NCBI RefSeq assembly: GCF_023380225.1
Contig: NZ_CP093362.1
Span: forward strand, 372,001-436,000
Direction: 5' to 3'
Source of the DNA: Apilactobacillus apisilvae
Lineage (GTDB): Bacteria; Bacillota; Bacilli; Lactobacillales; Lactobacillaceae
DNA length: 64,000 bases
In this document: piece by piece, positions 16,624-24,731 of the stretch
Layout: each line of letters opens with the position of its first letter
Numbering within the stretch: position 1 is the stretch's first letter
The notes under the pieces: generated by a model
What the model saw: the letters and a program-made list of their open reading frames with translations, nothing else
Told to the model about the DNA's origin: nothing
The model's database searches: none
Translations under genes and position numbers: made by a program

Positions 16624-17112
16624 ATGTTTAAGAAAATTTTCATTACTATTATTTCAATATTTGTATTATTAGTTGTGATTGGTGTTGGTGGATTTTATTT
16701 TCATTCTAGTCACTTAAATTCTAAAGTAGCCCCTACTCAACAACTTATTGATCAATCTAATAAAAATTATTCTTGGAAAGTAAAATCAATAATTTTTGAT
16801 AATGTTGATGACGATGGTAACACCAAATATCTATATTTTGATGTAAAAGATTCTAAGGCAATTGAATTTGACGAAGATTTTAGTTTCGAACGTAAAGATG
16901 TCAGCTTACAAGAAAAGAATCCAAATATGGCATACAGCTATAATATAAATAGTAATAACAGTATCTCATTGAAGAGTAAACAAGGAACTATTAAAATCAA
17001 TAACTTAAAGTATGACAAATCAGCAACTAGAATTACCATGAAAGGTAACGCCCAATTTAATAATTATCAATCTTCAAAAATAACTTTAGTTTTAAGCAAA
17101 AAACTTAGTTAA
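16624..17112 (+). CDS. unidentified membrane-anchored or secreted protein
   Basis: 162 residues, family not recognised. The N terminus has a basic start (MFKK) and one hydrophobic segment (about 5-27), without a clear signal-peptidase site or lipobox, so it is probably tethered with its soluble part outside. The soluble part (about 30-162) is polar, asparagine/serine/lysine-rich and looks beta-strand-rich. AAAGGAG precedes the ATG. Downstream, AAAAAAGGCATC at 17114-17125 looks like half of a terminator whose other arm was lost at the insertion-sequence junction. Confidence 0.65.
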   Translation: MFKKIFITIISIFVLLVVIGVGGFYFHSSHLNSKVAPTQQLIDQSNKNYSWKVKSIIFDNVDDDGNTKYLYFDVKDSKAIEFDEDFSFERKDVSLQEKNPNMAYSYNINSNNSISLKSKQGTIKINNLKYDKSATRITMKGNAQFNNYQSSKITLVLSKKLS

Positions 17113-17139
17113 TAAAAAAGGCATCTAAAGTGACCCCCA

Positions 17140-17144
17140 AAAAG
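17140..17144 (+). repeat. target-site duplication, left copy
   Basis: AAAAG directly abutting the left TG end of the inner IS; the matching copy is at 18523-18527. Confidence 0.65.
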
Positions 17145-18522
17145 TGGAGTGCCTTAAAAAAGTTAGACATTTATATTAAATTAAATGATTCTTTATGGAA
17201 TGATTTCGATATTCAATCGGAGTCATTCCTTTTGTTTTTAATGAAATTCTTTGATTGTTAAAAAAGTTTAAATAATCTTTAGTTAACTTCGTTAACATTT
17301 CGATATTTTTAATTTCAAAGTTATTAAGATATTCTCTTTTAAGCAAGCTAAAAAAGCTTTCTATTGGTGCATTATCCAAACAATTACCTTTACGTGACAT
17401 ACTTTGCTTAATGTTCATCTTCTTTAATTTTGAAGTGTAATAAGGAAGTTGATAATGCCAACCTTGATCTGAATGCATAATGGGATTTGATTCCGCAGGA
17501 ATTTTGTTTTTTAAATCTTTTAAATTCTTATAAATAAGTTGTTGATTAGGAGAGTCACTTACCTGTATCGATAAAATTTCTTTAGTACCTTCATCAATTA
17601 TTGCAGAGATGTAACCATTACTATGATCTTTTAATTTTAATTGGGTAATATCTGTATGTAAAATTTGATATGGCATAGTAGCTTTAAAATTTTGATGCAG
17701 AATATTTGGATGAATTTTCCCAATATTTCCTCTATATGAACTATATTTTTTCTTACGACGATTATTATACATAGTTGGCTGTAATCGCATATTTTTCATT
17801 AATTTACGGACTGTTTCCAAACAATAATTGAATCCTATTTTATCCAAAATACATTTAATCCTTCGATGACCATAGGTCATCTTACTGCGTTTAAATATAA
17901 GCTTTATTTGTTCCTTTACCTTTGCATATTTATCTTTATAATTTTTAATTCTTTTTAGTTCATCATAGTATGTTGATCTTTTAAGATTATTTACTTTTAA
18001 TAAAACATTAAGTGTATAAGGAAAATTATTTGCGGACCATGAATTATAAACGAATTGAGCCTTTACTTTGTTTGATATTCTTCCATCACAGCCCGCAGGC
18101 CTTTTAAACAGTAATTAGATAATTCTAATCTTTTTAGGCATAAGACCAATTGCTCATAATTCATTAAATATTTTTGTCCAAAGAGTAATAGTAGTAGGAC
18201 CTAAATTAAATTTAGCAGCAACTGGATTTATACCAAGATTATGATTTAGGTAGTATTTTACCACTTTAAGTTTAAATTCAATACTAAAATTACGCTTTTT
18301 ATGTTTTACTTTTAAGGCCGTAAGGCCTTGATATCTAGCTACATAGATCCATCTTTTAATATTGGATTTAGGAATGTTATATTTTTTTGATAATCCATTC
18401 ACTGAATCTTGATGATTTAGAATTGTATTAGCAATTCCAATTTTTAAATTAGTTGAATATTTTGTCATAGAAAAACCGCCTTAAAAAATTAGTTTTAATG
18501 TCTAACTTTTTAAGGCGGTTCA
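17145..18522 (-). mobile_element. IS3-family (IS150-like) insertion sequence, inner element
   Basis: 1,378 bp. The ends TGGAGTGCCTTAAAAAAGTT (left) and, on the other strand, TGAACCGCCTTAAAAAGTTA (right) are imperfect inverted repeats starting with TG. A 5-bp direct repeat AAAAG flanks it (17140-17144 and 18523-18527), the expected target duplication. Its transposase region is on the minus strand and is decayed. Confidence 0.85.
17176..18468 (-). pseudogene. IS150-like transposase OrfA/OrfB, internally deleted
   Basis: OrfA part (18468-18154): 104 residues with two HTH modules, ending in a TGA. OrfB part: an rve-type DDE integrase core with its residues visible (HTDIT, HSDQGWHY, ESFFSLLKREYL), open from about 18114 down to 17176, with the first ATG only at 17880. 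Both parts lie in one frame with in-frame stops at 18154-18156 and 18115-18117. In another frame, around 18070-18120, NYCLKGLRAVMEEYQTK resembles the usual end of OrfA, so the normal overlapping OrfA/OrfB layout once existed. The coiled-coil part of OrfA is mostly missing, so the element is probably not autonomous. Confidence 0.8.
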
Positions 18523-18527
18523 AAAAG
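18523..18527 (+). repeat. target-site duplication, right copy
   Basis: AAAAG directly abutting the right CA end of the inner IS; it matches 17140-17144. Confidence 0.65.
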
Positions 18528-18529
18528 GG

Positions 18530-18721
18530 ACATGTTTAGACAATGCACAAATGGAATCATTCTTTCACATTATGAAAAGTGAAATGATGAATGTACATTA
18601 TGATACAAAAGAATCCTTAATCCATGCCATGAAAGCTTGGATTAAGGATTATAATGAAAATAGAATTAAAGAAAAACTAGGATACCAATCACTAAATCAA
18701 TATTTGGGATTAATATCCTAG
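18530..18721 (+). pseudogene. 3' fragment of the outer IS3-family transposase OrfB
   Basis: 63 codons to a TAG: TCLDNAQMESFFHIMKSE, then a typical OrfB C terminus (WIKDYNENRIKEKLGYQS). It carries the last catalytic Glu region but no start or upstream part. It is on the opposite strand to the inner element and differs from it in sequence, so it belongs to a different IS3 subgroup. Confidence 0.8.
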
Positions 18722-18746
18722 AAAAATGTTGTCCAAATTTTTGGGG

Positions 18747-20057
18747 TCAGATCAATCCATTTAATTTGTGTGTGCCTTTTTTATTAACTTTTAAAATAAG
18801 GGTTTCACTAATCGCTTTTGACCCAATATCAGTCCGATATACATAATCATCACTATTAACATTATTTTTAATTTCTTTATTAATCTTTTTCTGAATAGCA
18901 GCTATATTATCGCCTTTTGATGTAACCATCATGATTCTACCACCATGACTGTATACATCTCCCTCATTAAATTGAACACCGGCATAACTAATATCTAAAT
19001 CGTTATTGTTAAAGATTGGTAGTTTTAAATGATCTACTGGCTTTTTAGGATAACCTTTGGCTGCTAAAACAACGCCTAAATGATAATTACTTTCATCCCA
19101 TTGAGCTCTTACTGATTGATTATTAAGTAATTCATTAATTAAATTTCCAAAATCACTTTTTAATTGCGGTAATATAACTTGAGTCTCAGGATCACCCATT
19201 CTTACATTAAACTCAATGACCTTAATTCCCTGTTCTGTCATTACTAGCCCTGCATATAAAAAGCCAGTGAAGGGATGACCATTATCTTTCATTTTATGTA
19301 GCAAGGGCTTAATTATACTTTTTATTGTTTCTTTAATAACATTGTTACCAAACTGTGGTAATGGACTATAAGCTCCCATTCCACCGGTATTGGGTCCTTT
19401 ATCATCATTCATCAAACGTTTGTGATCTTGAGCCAAGGGCATCGGAATAATATCTTCACCATTAGCCATTACAATAAATGAAAATTCTTGACCAGATAAA
19501 AAGTCTTCGACAATTATTTCATTTTGATTAGGTAAGTTAAAGAGCATTTCAACAGCAGTCCTAGCTTCATCTTCACTTTGAGCAACAATGACACCTTTAC
19601 CATTGGCAAGTCCGTTAGCTTTAATGACTACTGGCATTGAATGACCATCAATATATGTTATGGCATCTTTAAAATTTTTAAATTCTCGATAATTAGCGGT
19701 TGGAATATTAGCTTCTTTCATTATTTCTTTGGCGAATGCTTTGGAGCTTTCTAATTGAGCTGAATATTTATCAGGCCCAAAGATGTTTAAATTAGCATCC
19801 TTAAAGGCATCCACAATCCCTTTAGACAAAGGTTGCTCTGGTCCCACTACTGTACATATAACTTGATTATCTTTAGCAAATTTAATTAAATGAATAAAGT
19901 CCATTTCATCAATATCAACACAATTAACACGGCTTAATTGATTCATCATGACATTTCCAGGAGCTACATAGATATTATTTTTTTTATTTTTAGCTAAACA
20001 TTTAGCAATAGCATATTCACGACCACCGGAACCAATAACTAACCAATTTTCCATCAT
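18747..20057 (-). CDS. purD: phosphoribosylamine--glycine ligase (GARS)
   Basis: 436 residues, an ATP-grasp enzyme making GAR from phosphoribosylamine and glycine. Seen: NWLVIGSGGREYAIA at the N terminus, PVVIKANGLANGKGV, RLMNDDKGPNTGGMGAYSP and FNVRMGDPETQVILP. Last gene of the purine operon. Its TGA stop (18747-18749) is the terminal CA/TG of the outer IS remnant, so the original 3' end and terminator have been lost; the length remains normal or slightly long. AGGAGTG precedes the ATG; a second ATG follows directly. Confidence 0.96.
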   Translation of the reverse strand: MMENWLVIGSGGREYAIAKCLAKNKKNNIYVAPGNVMMNQLSRVNCVDIDEMDFIHLIKFAKDNQVICTVVGPEQPLSKGIVDAFKDANLNIFGPDKYSAQLESSKAFAKEIMKEANIPTANYREFKNFKDAITYIDGHSMPVVIKANGLANGKGVIVAQSEDEARTAVEMLFNLPNQNEIIVEDFLSGQEFSFIVMANGEDIIPMPLAQDHKRLMNDDKGPNTGGMGAYSPLPQFGNNVIKETIKSIIKPLLHKMKDNGHPFTGFLYAGLVMTEQGIKVIEFNVRMGDPETQVILPQLKSDFGNLINELLNNQSVRAQWDESNYHLGVVLAAKGYPKKPVDHLKLPIFNNNDLDISYAGVQFNEGDVYSHGGRIMMVTSKGDNIAAIQKKINKEIKNNVNSDDYVYRTDIGSKAISETLILKVNKKGTHKLNGLI

Positions 20058-20083
20058 GACACACTCCTAATTAAGTAGTTGAA

Positions 20084-20154
20084 CAAGCATGGGTGGATTT
20101 GAACCACCTCACTTACCAAAATCATTTAAGTCATACTTTAATTGTTAATGCTTG
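20084..20154 (-). other. tRNA-like T-arm/acceptor helix between purH and purD
   Basis: On the minus strand, GGTGGTTCAAATCCACC (20108-20092) is a perfect tRNA T-arm (5-bp stem, TTCAAAT loop with G53/TTCRANY/C61 consensus). It is followed by CATGCTTG, which can pair with CAAGCAT at 20154-20148, the last codons of purH, about as far apart as in a tRNA. The middle part does not form proper D or anticodon arms. Either a decayed tRNA or a tRNA mimic. Confidence 0.4.
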
Positions 20155-21677
20155 AAATGACGCTTTCCACTAAAGACCAGTGCAACTCCTAATTCATTAG
20201 CTTTATCAATTGAAGCTTGATCTTTAATACTACCACCAGGCTCAACAATTGCTTTAATCCCATGTTTTCCGGCAAATTCAACACAATCATCCATTGGGAA
20301 AAATGCATCAGATGCCATAATAGCATTATCATATCCATCTTTGGATTGTGCCTTATCAATCGCAATTTTGGTCGAATCAATGCGGTTCATTTGCCCAGCA
20401 CCAACACCTAAAGTTTTAGTGCCAGTAGTTACAACAATGGCATTACTTTTAACATGCTTAACTGCATTTTGTCCAAATGCCAAAGCCTTTAGTTGTTGCT
20501 TACTTGGTTGAACTTTTGAGACCACTTTAAAATTATTAGGTGTTTCATGGAGTAAATCACGATTTTGAACTAACATTCCACCTAAAACACTGACTTCATC
20601 ATGACCATTTTGATCGACAGGTCCAAATGGTAAAGTAATTAATCGGATATTTTTCTTTTTGGCCAAAACATCGTAAGCTTCATCTGTGAATGATGGTGCA
20701 ATAACAATTTCTAAGAAAATTTCGTGCATTTTTTGGGCAGTTTTTAAATCAACTTCACGATTTAAAACAATAATTCCACCGAAAATAGAAATAGGATCAG
20801 CATCAAATGCTTCTTGCCAAGCATCTAATAAGGTTTTAGCTGTACCAATTCCACAAGGATTCATATGTTTTAAAGCAACAACAGCTGGATCATCAGGAAA
20901 TTCAGCAATTACTCTTAAAGCTGCATCGGCATCCCGAATATTATTGTATGATAATGTTTTCCCATGTAGTTGCTTAGCGTTAGCTAATGAATACTTTTCA
21001 GGAATCGCTTGTTTGTAGTATGCAGCTTGTTGATGGCTATTTTCACCATAACGCATTGCTTCAACTTTTTCATAAGTCATCGTTAATTTATCAGGGAATT
21101 CTTCTTTAGTTAAGTATTTTGCAATTAATGCATCATAAGCTGCCGTTGATCTAAAAACTTTAGCAGCTAAATGACGATGAAATTGTTGATCCAAGTTGTC
21201 GTCATCATAGCGTTTAAGATATTCATCATAATCATGAACATCAGTTAAGACAATCACATCTTGGCTATTTTTAGCAGCAGCTCTTAACATTGATGGACCA
21301 CCAATATCAATGTTTTCAATGGCTTCATCATCTGTTACATCTGGCTTTTCAATAGTTGCCTTAAATGGATATAAGTTAACGCAAACTAAATCGATTGGCT
21401 GAATGTTTTCGTCTGATAGTTGTTGCATATGTATTTTGTTATCGCGTTTAGCCAAAATACCTGCATGAATTCTTGGGTGAAGAGTTTTAACACGTCCGTC
21501 AAGCATTTCTTTAAAATTAGTAATATCATCAACTGCAGTAGCCTTAATTCCATTAGCTAGCAATTTCTTTAAAGTCCCACCCGTGGATATGACTTCAAAA
21601 TCTCTTGCTTCCAATTCCTTAGCAAATTCAACAATTCCGGTTTTATCATAAACACTTAATAATGCTAACTTTTTCAA
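20145..21677 (-). CDS. purH: bifunctional AICAR transformylase / IMP cyclohydrolase
   Basis: 510 residues, full length. N-terminal MGS-like IMP cyclohydrolase domain ([14 protein letters not shown], then STGGTLKKL), then the AICAR formyltransferase domain with [22 protein letters not shown] and [16 protein letters not shown]. It carries out the last two steps to IMP with 10-formyl-THF as formyl donor. One base separates its ATG from the purN stop. Its final codons contribute to the tRNA-like helix described at 20084-20154. Confidence 0.97.
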   Translation of the reverse strand: MKKLALLSVYDKTGIVEFAKELEARDFEVISTGGTLKKLLANGIKATAVDDITNFKEMLDGRVKTLHPRIHAGILAKRDNKIHMQQLSDENIQPIDLVCVNLYPFKATIEKPDVTDDEAIENIDIGGPSMLRAAAKNSQDVIVLTDVHDYDEYLKRYDDDNLDQQFHRHLAAKVFRSTAAYDALIAKYLTKEEFPDKLTMTYEKVEAMRYGENSHQQAAYYKQAIPEKYSLANAKQLHGKTLSYNNIRDADAALRVIAEFPDDPAVVALKHMNPCGIGTAKTLLDAWQEAFDADPISIFGGIIVLNREVDLKTAQKMHEIFLEIVIAPSFTDEAYDVLAKKKNIRLITLPFGPVDQNGHDEVSVLGGMLVQNRDLLHETPNNFKVVSKVQPSKQQLKALAFGQNAVKHVKSNAIVVTTGTKTLGVGAGQMNRIDSTKIAIDKAQSKDGYDNAIMASDAFFPMDDCVEFAGKHGIKAIVEPGGSIKDQASIDKANELGVALVFSGKRHFKH

Positions 21678-21678
21678 T

Positions 21679-22272
21679 TTATAGAACCCCTTTATTAATT
21701 AATTCATGAATAGTATTTGGATATAATTGGTGCTCAACTTGATGAATTCTAGTTTCTAAATCTTTCAAACTATCATTAGGATATCTTTTGACTTTAACTT
21801 GATTAATAATTTGACCAGTATCAATACCAGCATCAATATAATGAATCGTGACGCCAGTAACACTGACTTTTGCATTATAGGCATCTAAAATGCCATTTTT
21901 ACCGGGGAAATTAGGTAATAGTGCGGGATGAATATTTAAAATGCGTTTGGGAAAAGCATTTAATAATGTGGAACCAATAATTCGCATGTAACCTGCTAAA
22001 AAAATTGCCTTAACATTATTAGCTTTCAAACACTGTAAAATATTATTTTCCCGTTCTTCTTTACTGATGCCATTTTTCACCTTTGAAACCATAACTGGAA
22101 CTTGGGCTTTTTTAGCCCGTTTTAAAACATAAGCATCAGGATGGTCACAAACTAAAACTTTGACTTCGATCGGTAAATTAGCCTCAATAATTGCTTGAAA
22201 GTTAGTCCCATTACCAGAAGCAAATATTGCAACATTTAGCTTATTTTCCGATGAATTCAACTGCTTGTTCAT
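21679..22272 (-). CDS. purN: phosphoribosylglycinamide formyltransferase
   Basis: 197 residues. Catalytic motifs: [21 protein letters not shown], and the [16 protein letters not shown] loop with its His, and [17 protein letters not shown] with its Asp. It formylates GAR using 10-formyl-THF. The ATG at 22272 overlaps the purM 3' end by 32 bases, giving a short extra N terminus ([11 protein letters not shown]); no later standard start fits before the Rossmann strand. Confidence 0.95.
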   Translation of the reverse strand: MNKQLNSSENKLNVAIFASGNGTNFQAIIEANLPIEVKVLVCDHPDAYVLKRAKKAQVPVMVSKVKNGISKEERENNILQCLKANNVKAIFLAGYMRIIGSTLLNAFPKRILNIHPALLPNFPGKNGILDAYNAKVSVTGVTIHYIDAGIDTGQIINQVKVKRYPNDSLKDLETRIHQVEHQLYPNTIHELINKGVL

Positions 22273-23281
22273 TTCTATTCACCACCATACCAATTTGATA
22301 ATAATTTTCTTGCGATTCTTCTAATCCATTAATCACCTTCTTTAGATTATCTGGCGAAACTACTAAAGCCATCCCAATTCCTTGATTAAAGACTTCATCC
22401 ATATCAGATTGTTGTAAATGACCTTTTGTTTTTAAAAATTTAAAAATTGTTGGAATTTTCCAACTACCAATTTTAATTTGCGCAGTTAAATTTTTGGGAA
22501 TACTTCGAGCTAAGTTATCAGCAATCCCACCACCGGTAATATGGGCCATTGAGTTAACTAAACCGGCTTCAACTAATGCATAAACACTTTTGTAATATAA
22601 TTTAGTGGGTTTCAATAAAACGTTAATTAGTTTGTCATCTAATTCATCATATTTTTTGTTTAAATCCAATTTTGCATCGCTAATTATCTTACGGACTAAT
22701 GAATAACCATTAGAATGGATTCCTGAAGATTTTAATCCAATGACAATGTCACCTGAATTAACATTATTGGCACCTAATAATTCATCATGGTTAGCGATTC
22801 CAACGGCAAAACCACTTAAATCATAATCTTTTGATTTGTAAATACCTGGCATCTCAGCCATTTCGCCACCAATTAATGATAATCCTGCTTGTTTGCAACC
22901 ATCAGCAACTCCACTTACTATTTGCTTAACTTTATCTGGTTGAAGCTGACCAATTCCCAAATAATCAAGAAAAAATAAAGGTTTTGCTCCTTGTGCCAAA
23001 ATATCATTTGCACACATTGCAACTAGGTCAATCCCAATTTTTGTATGTTGATTGGCTTGAATCGCTAACAATAATTTAGTGCCCACTCCATCGGTTCCAG
23101 AAACTAAAACTGGATTATTTATTTTTTTTATATCATTAACTAAACTATATTCAGCACCAAAGCCCCCAATTCCAGCCATTACATTTTGATCTTGTGTTGA
23201 TTTAACAATTTCGCTAATACTTTTAACAGCTTTTGTACCATTATCAATGCTAACGCCAGCTTCTTGATATTTATCTGACAA
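22241..23281 (-). CDS. purM: phosphoribosylformylglycinamidine cyclo-ligase (AIRS), TTG start
   Basis: 346 residues from the TTG at 23281, the normal PurM length, beginning MSDKYQEAGVSIDNG. This start has AAAGGAG upstream and overlaps the purF end by 11 bases; the frame is open further back (to 23347), but that would put 22 extra residues inside purF. Family blocks: GIGGFGAEY, VSGTDGVGTKLLLA, IGIDLVAMCANDI, GGEMAEMPG, HITGGGI. It makes AIR from FGAM with ATP. Confidence 0.95.
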   Translation of the reverse strand: MSDKYQEAGVSIDNGTKAVKSISEIVKSTQDQNVMAGIGGFGAEYSLVNDIKKINNPVLVSGTDGVGTKLLLAIQANQHTKIGIDLVAMCANDILAQGAKPLFFLDYLGIGQLQPDKVKQIVSGVADGCKQAGLSLIGGEMAEMPGIYKSKDYDLSGFAVGIANHDELLGANNVNSGDIVIGLKSSGIHSNGYSLVRKIISDAKLDLNKKYDELDDKLINVLLKPTKLYYKSVYALVEAGLVNSMAHITGGGIADNLARSIPKNLTAQIKIGSWKIPTIFKFLKTKGHLQQSDMDEVFNQGIGMALVVSPDNLKKVINGLEESQENYYQIGMVVNRNEQAVEFIGK

Positions 23282-24731
23282 ATTGTTCAGCTCCTTTATG
23301 TGCTTTGATTTGTTCAGTTTCTTCATCATATTTAGCTTTATAATCATCTAAATCGGTTGGATATTGTCCGTCAAAATAAGCAGTACATAACCCATGATAT
23401 TTATTATTACAATTCAAATTGATTGATTTAATTAACCCATCAACACTTAGATAGCCTAATGAATCAGCCCCAATCGTATTTTTGATCTCTGCAACTGATT
23501 GGTTTGCACCAATTAATTCAGTTTTACTCTCAATATCCACACCATAAAAGCAAGGATACTTAATAACTGGTGAAGCAATGCGAACATGAATTGATTTAGC
23601 ACCAGCTTCTTTTAATAATTGAACAATGTATTTACTAGTCGTTCCGCGAACAATTGAATCGTCAACTAAAACAATGTCTTTACCACTAACAACAGATTTA
23701 ACCGCTGCTAATTTCATTGAAACGCCTAATTCGCGTTTGTCCTGAGTGGGTTCAATAAAAGTTCTTGCAACATATTGATTTTTAATCATTCCCATATCAA
23801 AGGGAATCCCACTTGCCTCTGCATATCCTAAAGCGGCATCTAATGAAGAATTAGGTACTCCAATCACAACATCAGCTTTTACGGGATGCTCTTTTGCAAC
23901 CTGAATACCCATTTTTTTACGAGCACTATGAACACTGACACCGTGGATGATTGAGTCAGAACGGGCAAAATAAATATATTCTAGCGAGCAAATACTTAAT
24001 CCCTGCGAAGGTGTATAATGATCAATTTTATAATCATTATTATCAATGTGAACAAGTTCCCCTGGTTGCACATCGCGTACATATTGGGCATTAACTGCAT
24101 CCAAAGCACAAGTTTCACTACATAAAATGTAACTGCCAGCTTTAGTTTTACCTAAAACAATTGGTCTTAAGCCGTGAGGATCAGCAACTCCAAGCATCCC
24201 TTTAGGAGTCATAATAATAAAAGCAAAACCACCATGTAATTTTTTAAGAGATACCTTTAATCGATCGATAAAACTTTCATGTTGATCTAGCATCATGAGT
24301 GATCCTAATAATTCACTGTCTGAATCAGCTTGGAAATGTGCACCATTGTCAGTTAAATCATCTCTTAAAGATTTAGCATTGGTTAAATTGCCATTATGTG
24401 AAATCGCAAATGGCATTCTAGGATCATTAAAGAAGAAAGGTTGAATATTTTGCAATCCATGACTACCAGCAGTCGCATAACGAATGTGACCAATTGCCGA
24501 ACGACCAGTTAATTTATTTAAATTATTTTTATCAGCAAATATTTTTGATAATAGGCCCTCACCTTTATGCATATATATATTCTTATCATCAAAAGAAACA
24601 ATTCCGGCACCTTCTTGACCACGATGTTGTAAACTGTGCATTCCAAAATAAGCATATTCGGCTGCATTATTAGCGTTCCAAATGCCAAAGATTCCACATT
24701 CTTCATTTAAACTTTTTACTTCATGTAGCAT
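23271..24731 (-). CDS. purF: amidophosphoribosyltransferase
   Basis: 486 residues. First committed step: PRPP plus glutamine to phosphoribosylamine. The ATG at 24731 gives an 11-residue propeptide (MLHEVKSLNEE) directly before the nucleophilic Cys of CGIFG, matching Bacillus-type PurF processing. A TTG at 24749 is further upstream but lies before the GGAAGG binding sites. Other motifs: SLQHRGQEGAGI, GHIRYATAGSH, SHNGNLTNA, and the PRPP loop DIVLVDDSIVRGTT. Overlaps the purL end by 16 bases. Confidence 0.97.
   Translation of the reverse strand: MLHEVKSLNEECGIFGIWNANNAAEYAYFGMHSLQHRGQEGAGIVSFDDKNIYMHKGEGLLSKIFADKNNLNKLTGRSAIGHIRYATAGSHGLQNIQPFFFNDPRMPFAISHNGNLTNAKSLRDDLTDNGAHFQADSDSELLGSLMMLDQHESFIDRLKVSLKKLHGGFAFIIMTPKGMLGVADPHGLRPIVLGKTKAGSYILCSETCALDAVNAQYVRDVQPGELVHIDNNDYKIDHYTPSQGLSICSLEYIYFARSDSIIHGVSVHSARKKMGIQVAKEHPVKADVVIGVPNSSLDAALGYAEASGIPFDMGMIKNQYVARTFIEPTQDKRELGVSMKLAAVKSVVSGKDIVLVDDSIVRGTTSKYIVQLLKEAGAKSIHVRIASPVIKYPCFYGVDIESKTELIGANQSVAEIKNTIGADSLGYLSVDGLIKSINLNCNNKYHGLCTAYFDGQYPTDLDDYKAKYDEETEQIKAHKGAEQFVR

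Larger units (their letters stand above)
17131..18749. mobile_element. scar of an IS3-family element (outer), interrupted by a second IS
   Basis: The left end TGACCCCCAAAAAG (17131-17144) and the right end, read on the minus strand as TGACCCCAAAAATTTGGACA (about 18730-18749), form imperfect terminal inverted repeats of IS3 type. Between them remain only 14 bases at the left and about 230 bases at the right, including the 3' end of orfB. The rest has been deleted around the inner element. No target-site duplication flanks it (CTAAAG left, GATC right). Confidence 0.7.

Noticed and set aside
20084..20154. A functional tRNA gene between purH and purD
   Set aside because: Only a T-arm and an acceptor-like helix are present; no D arm, no 7-base anticodon loop, and it overlaps the purH 3' end.
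20686..21018. 110-codon plus-strand open frame inside purH
   Set aside because: Antisense shadow of a strongly conserved enzyme gene; no start signal or family resemblance.
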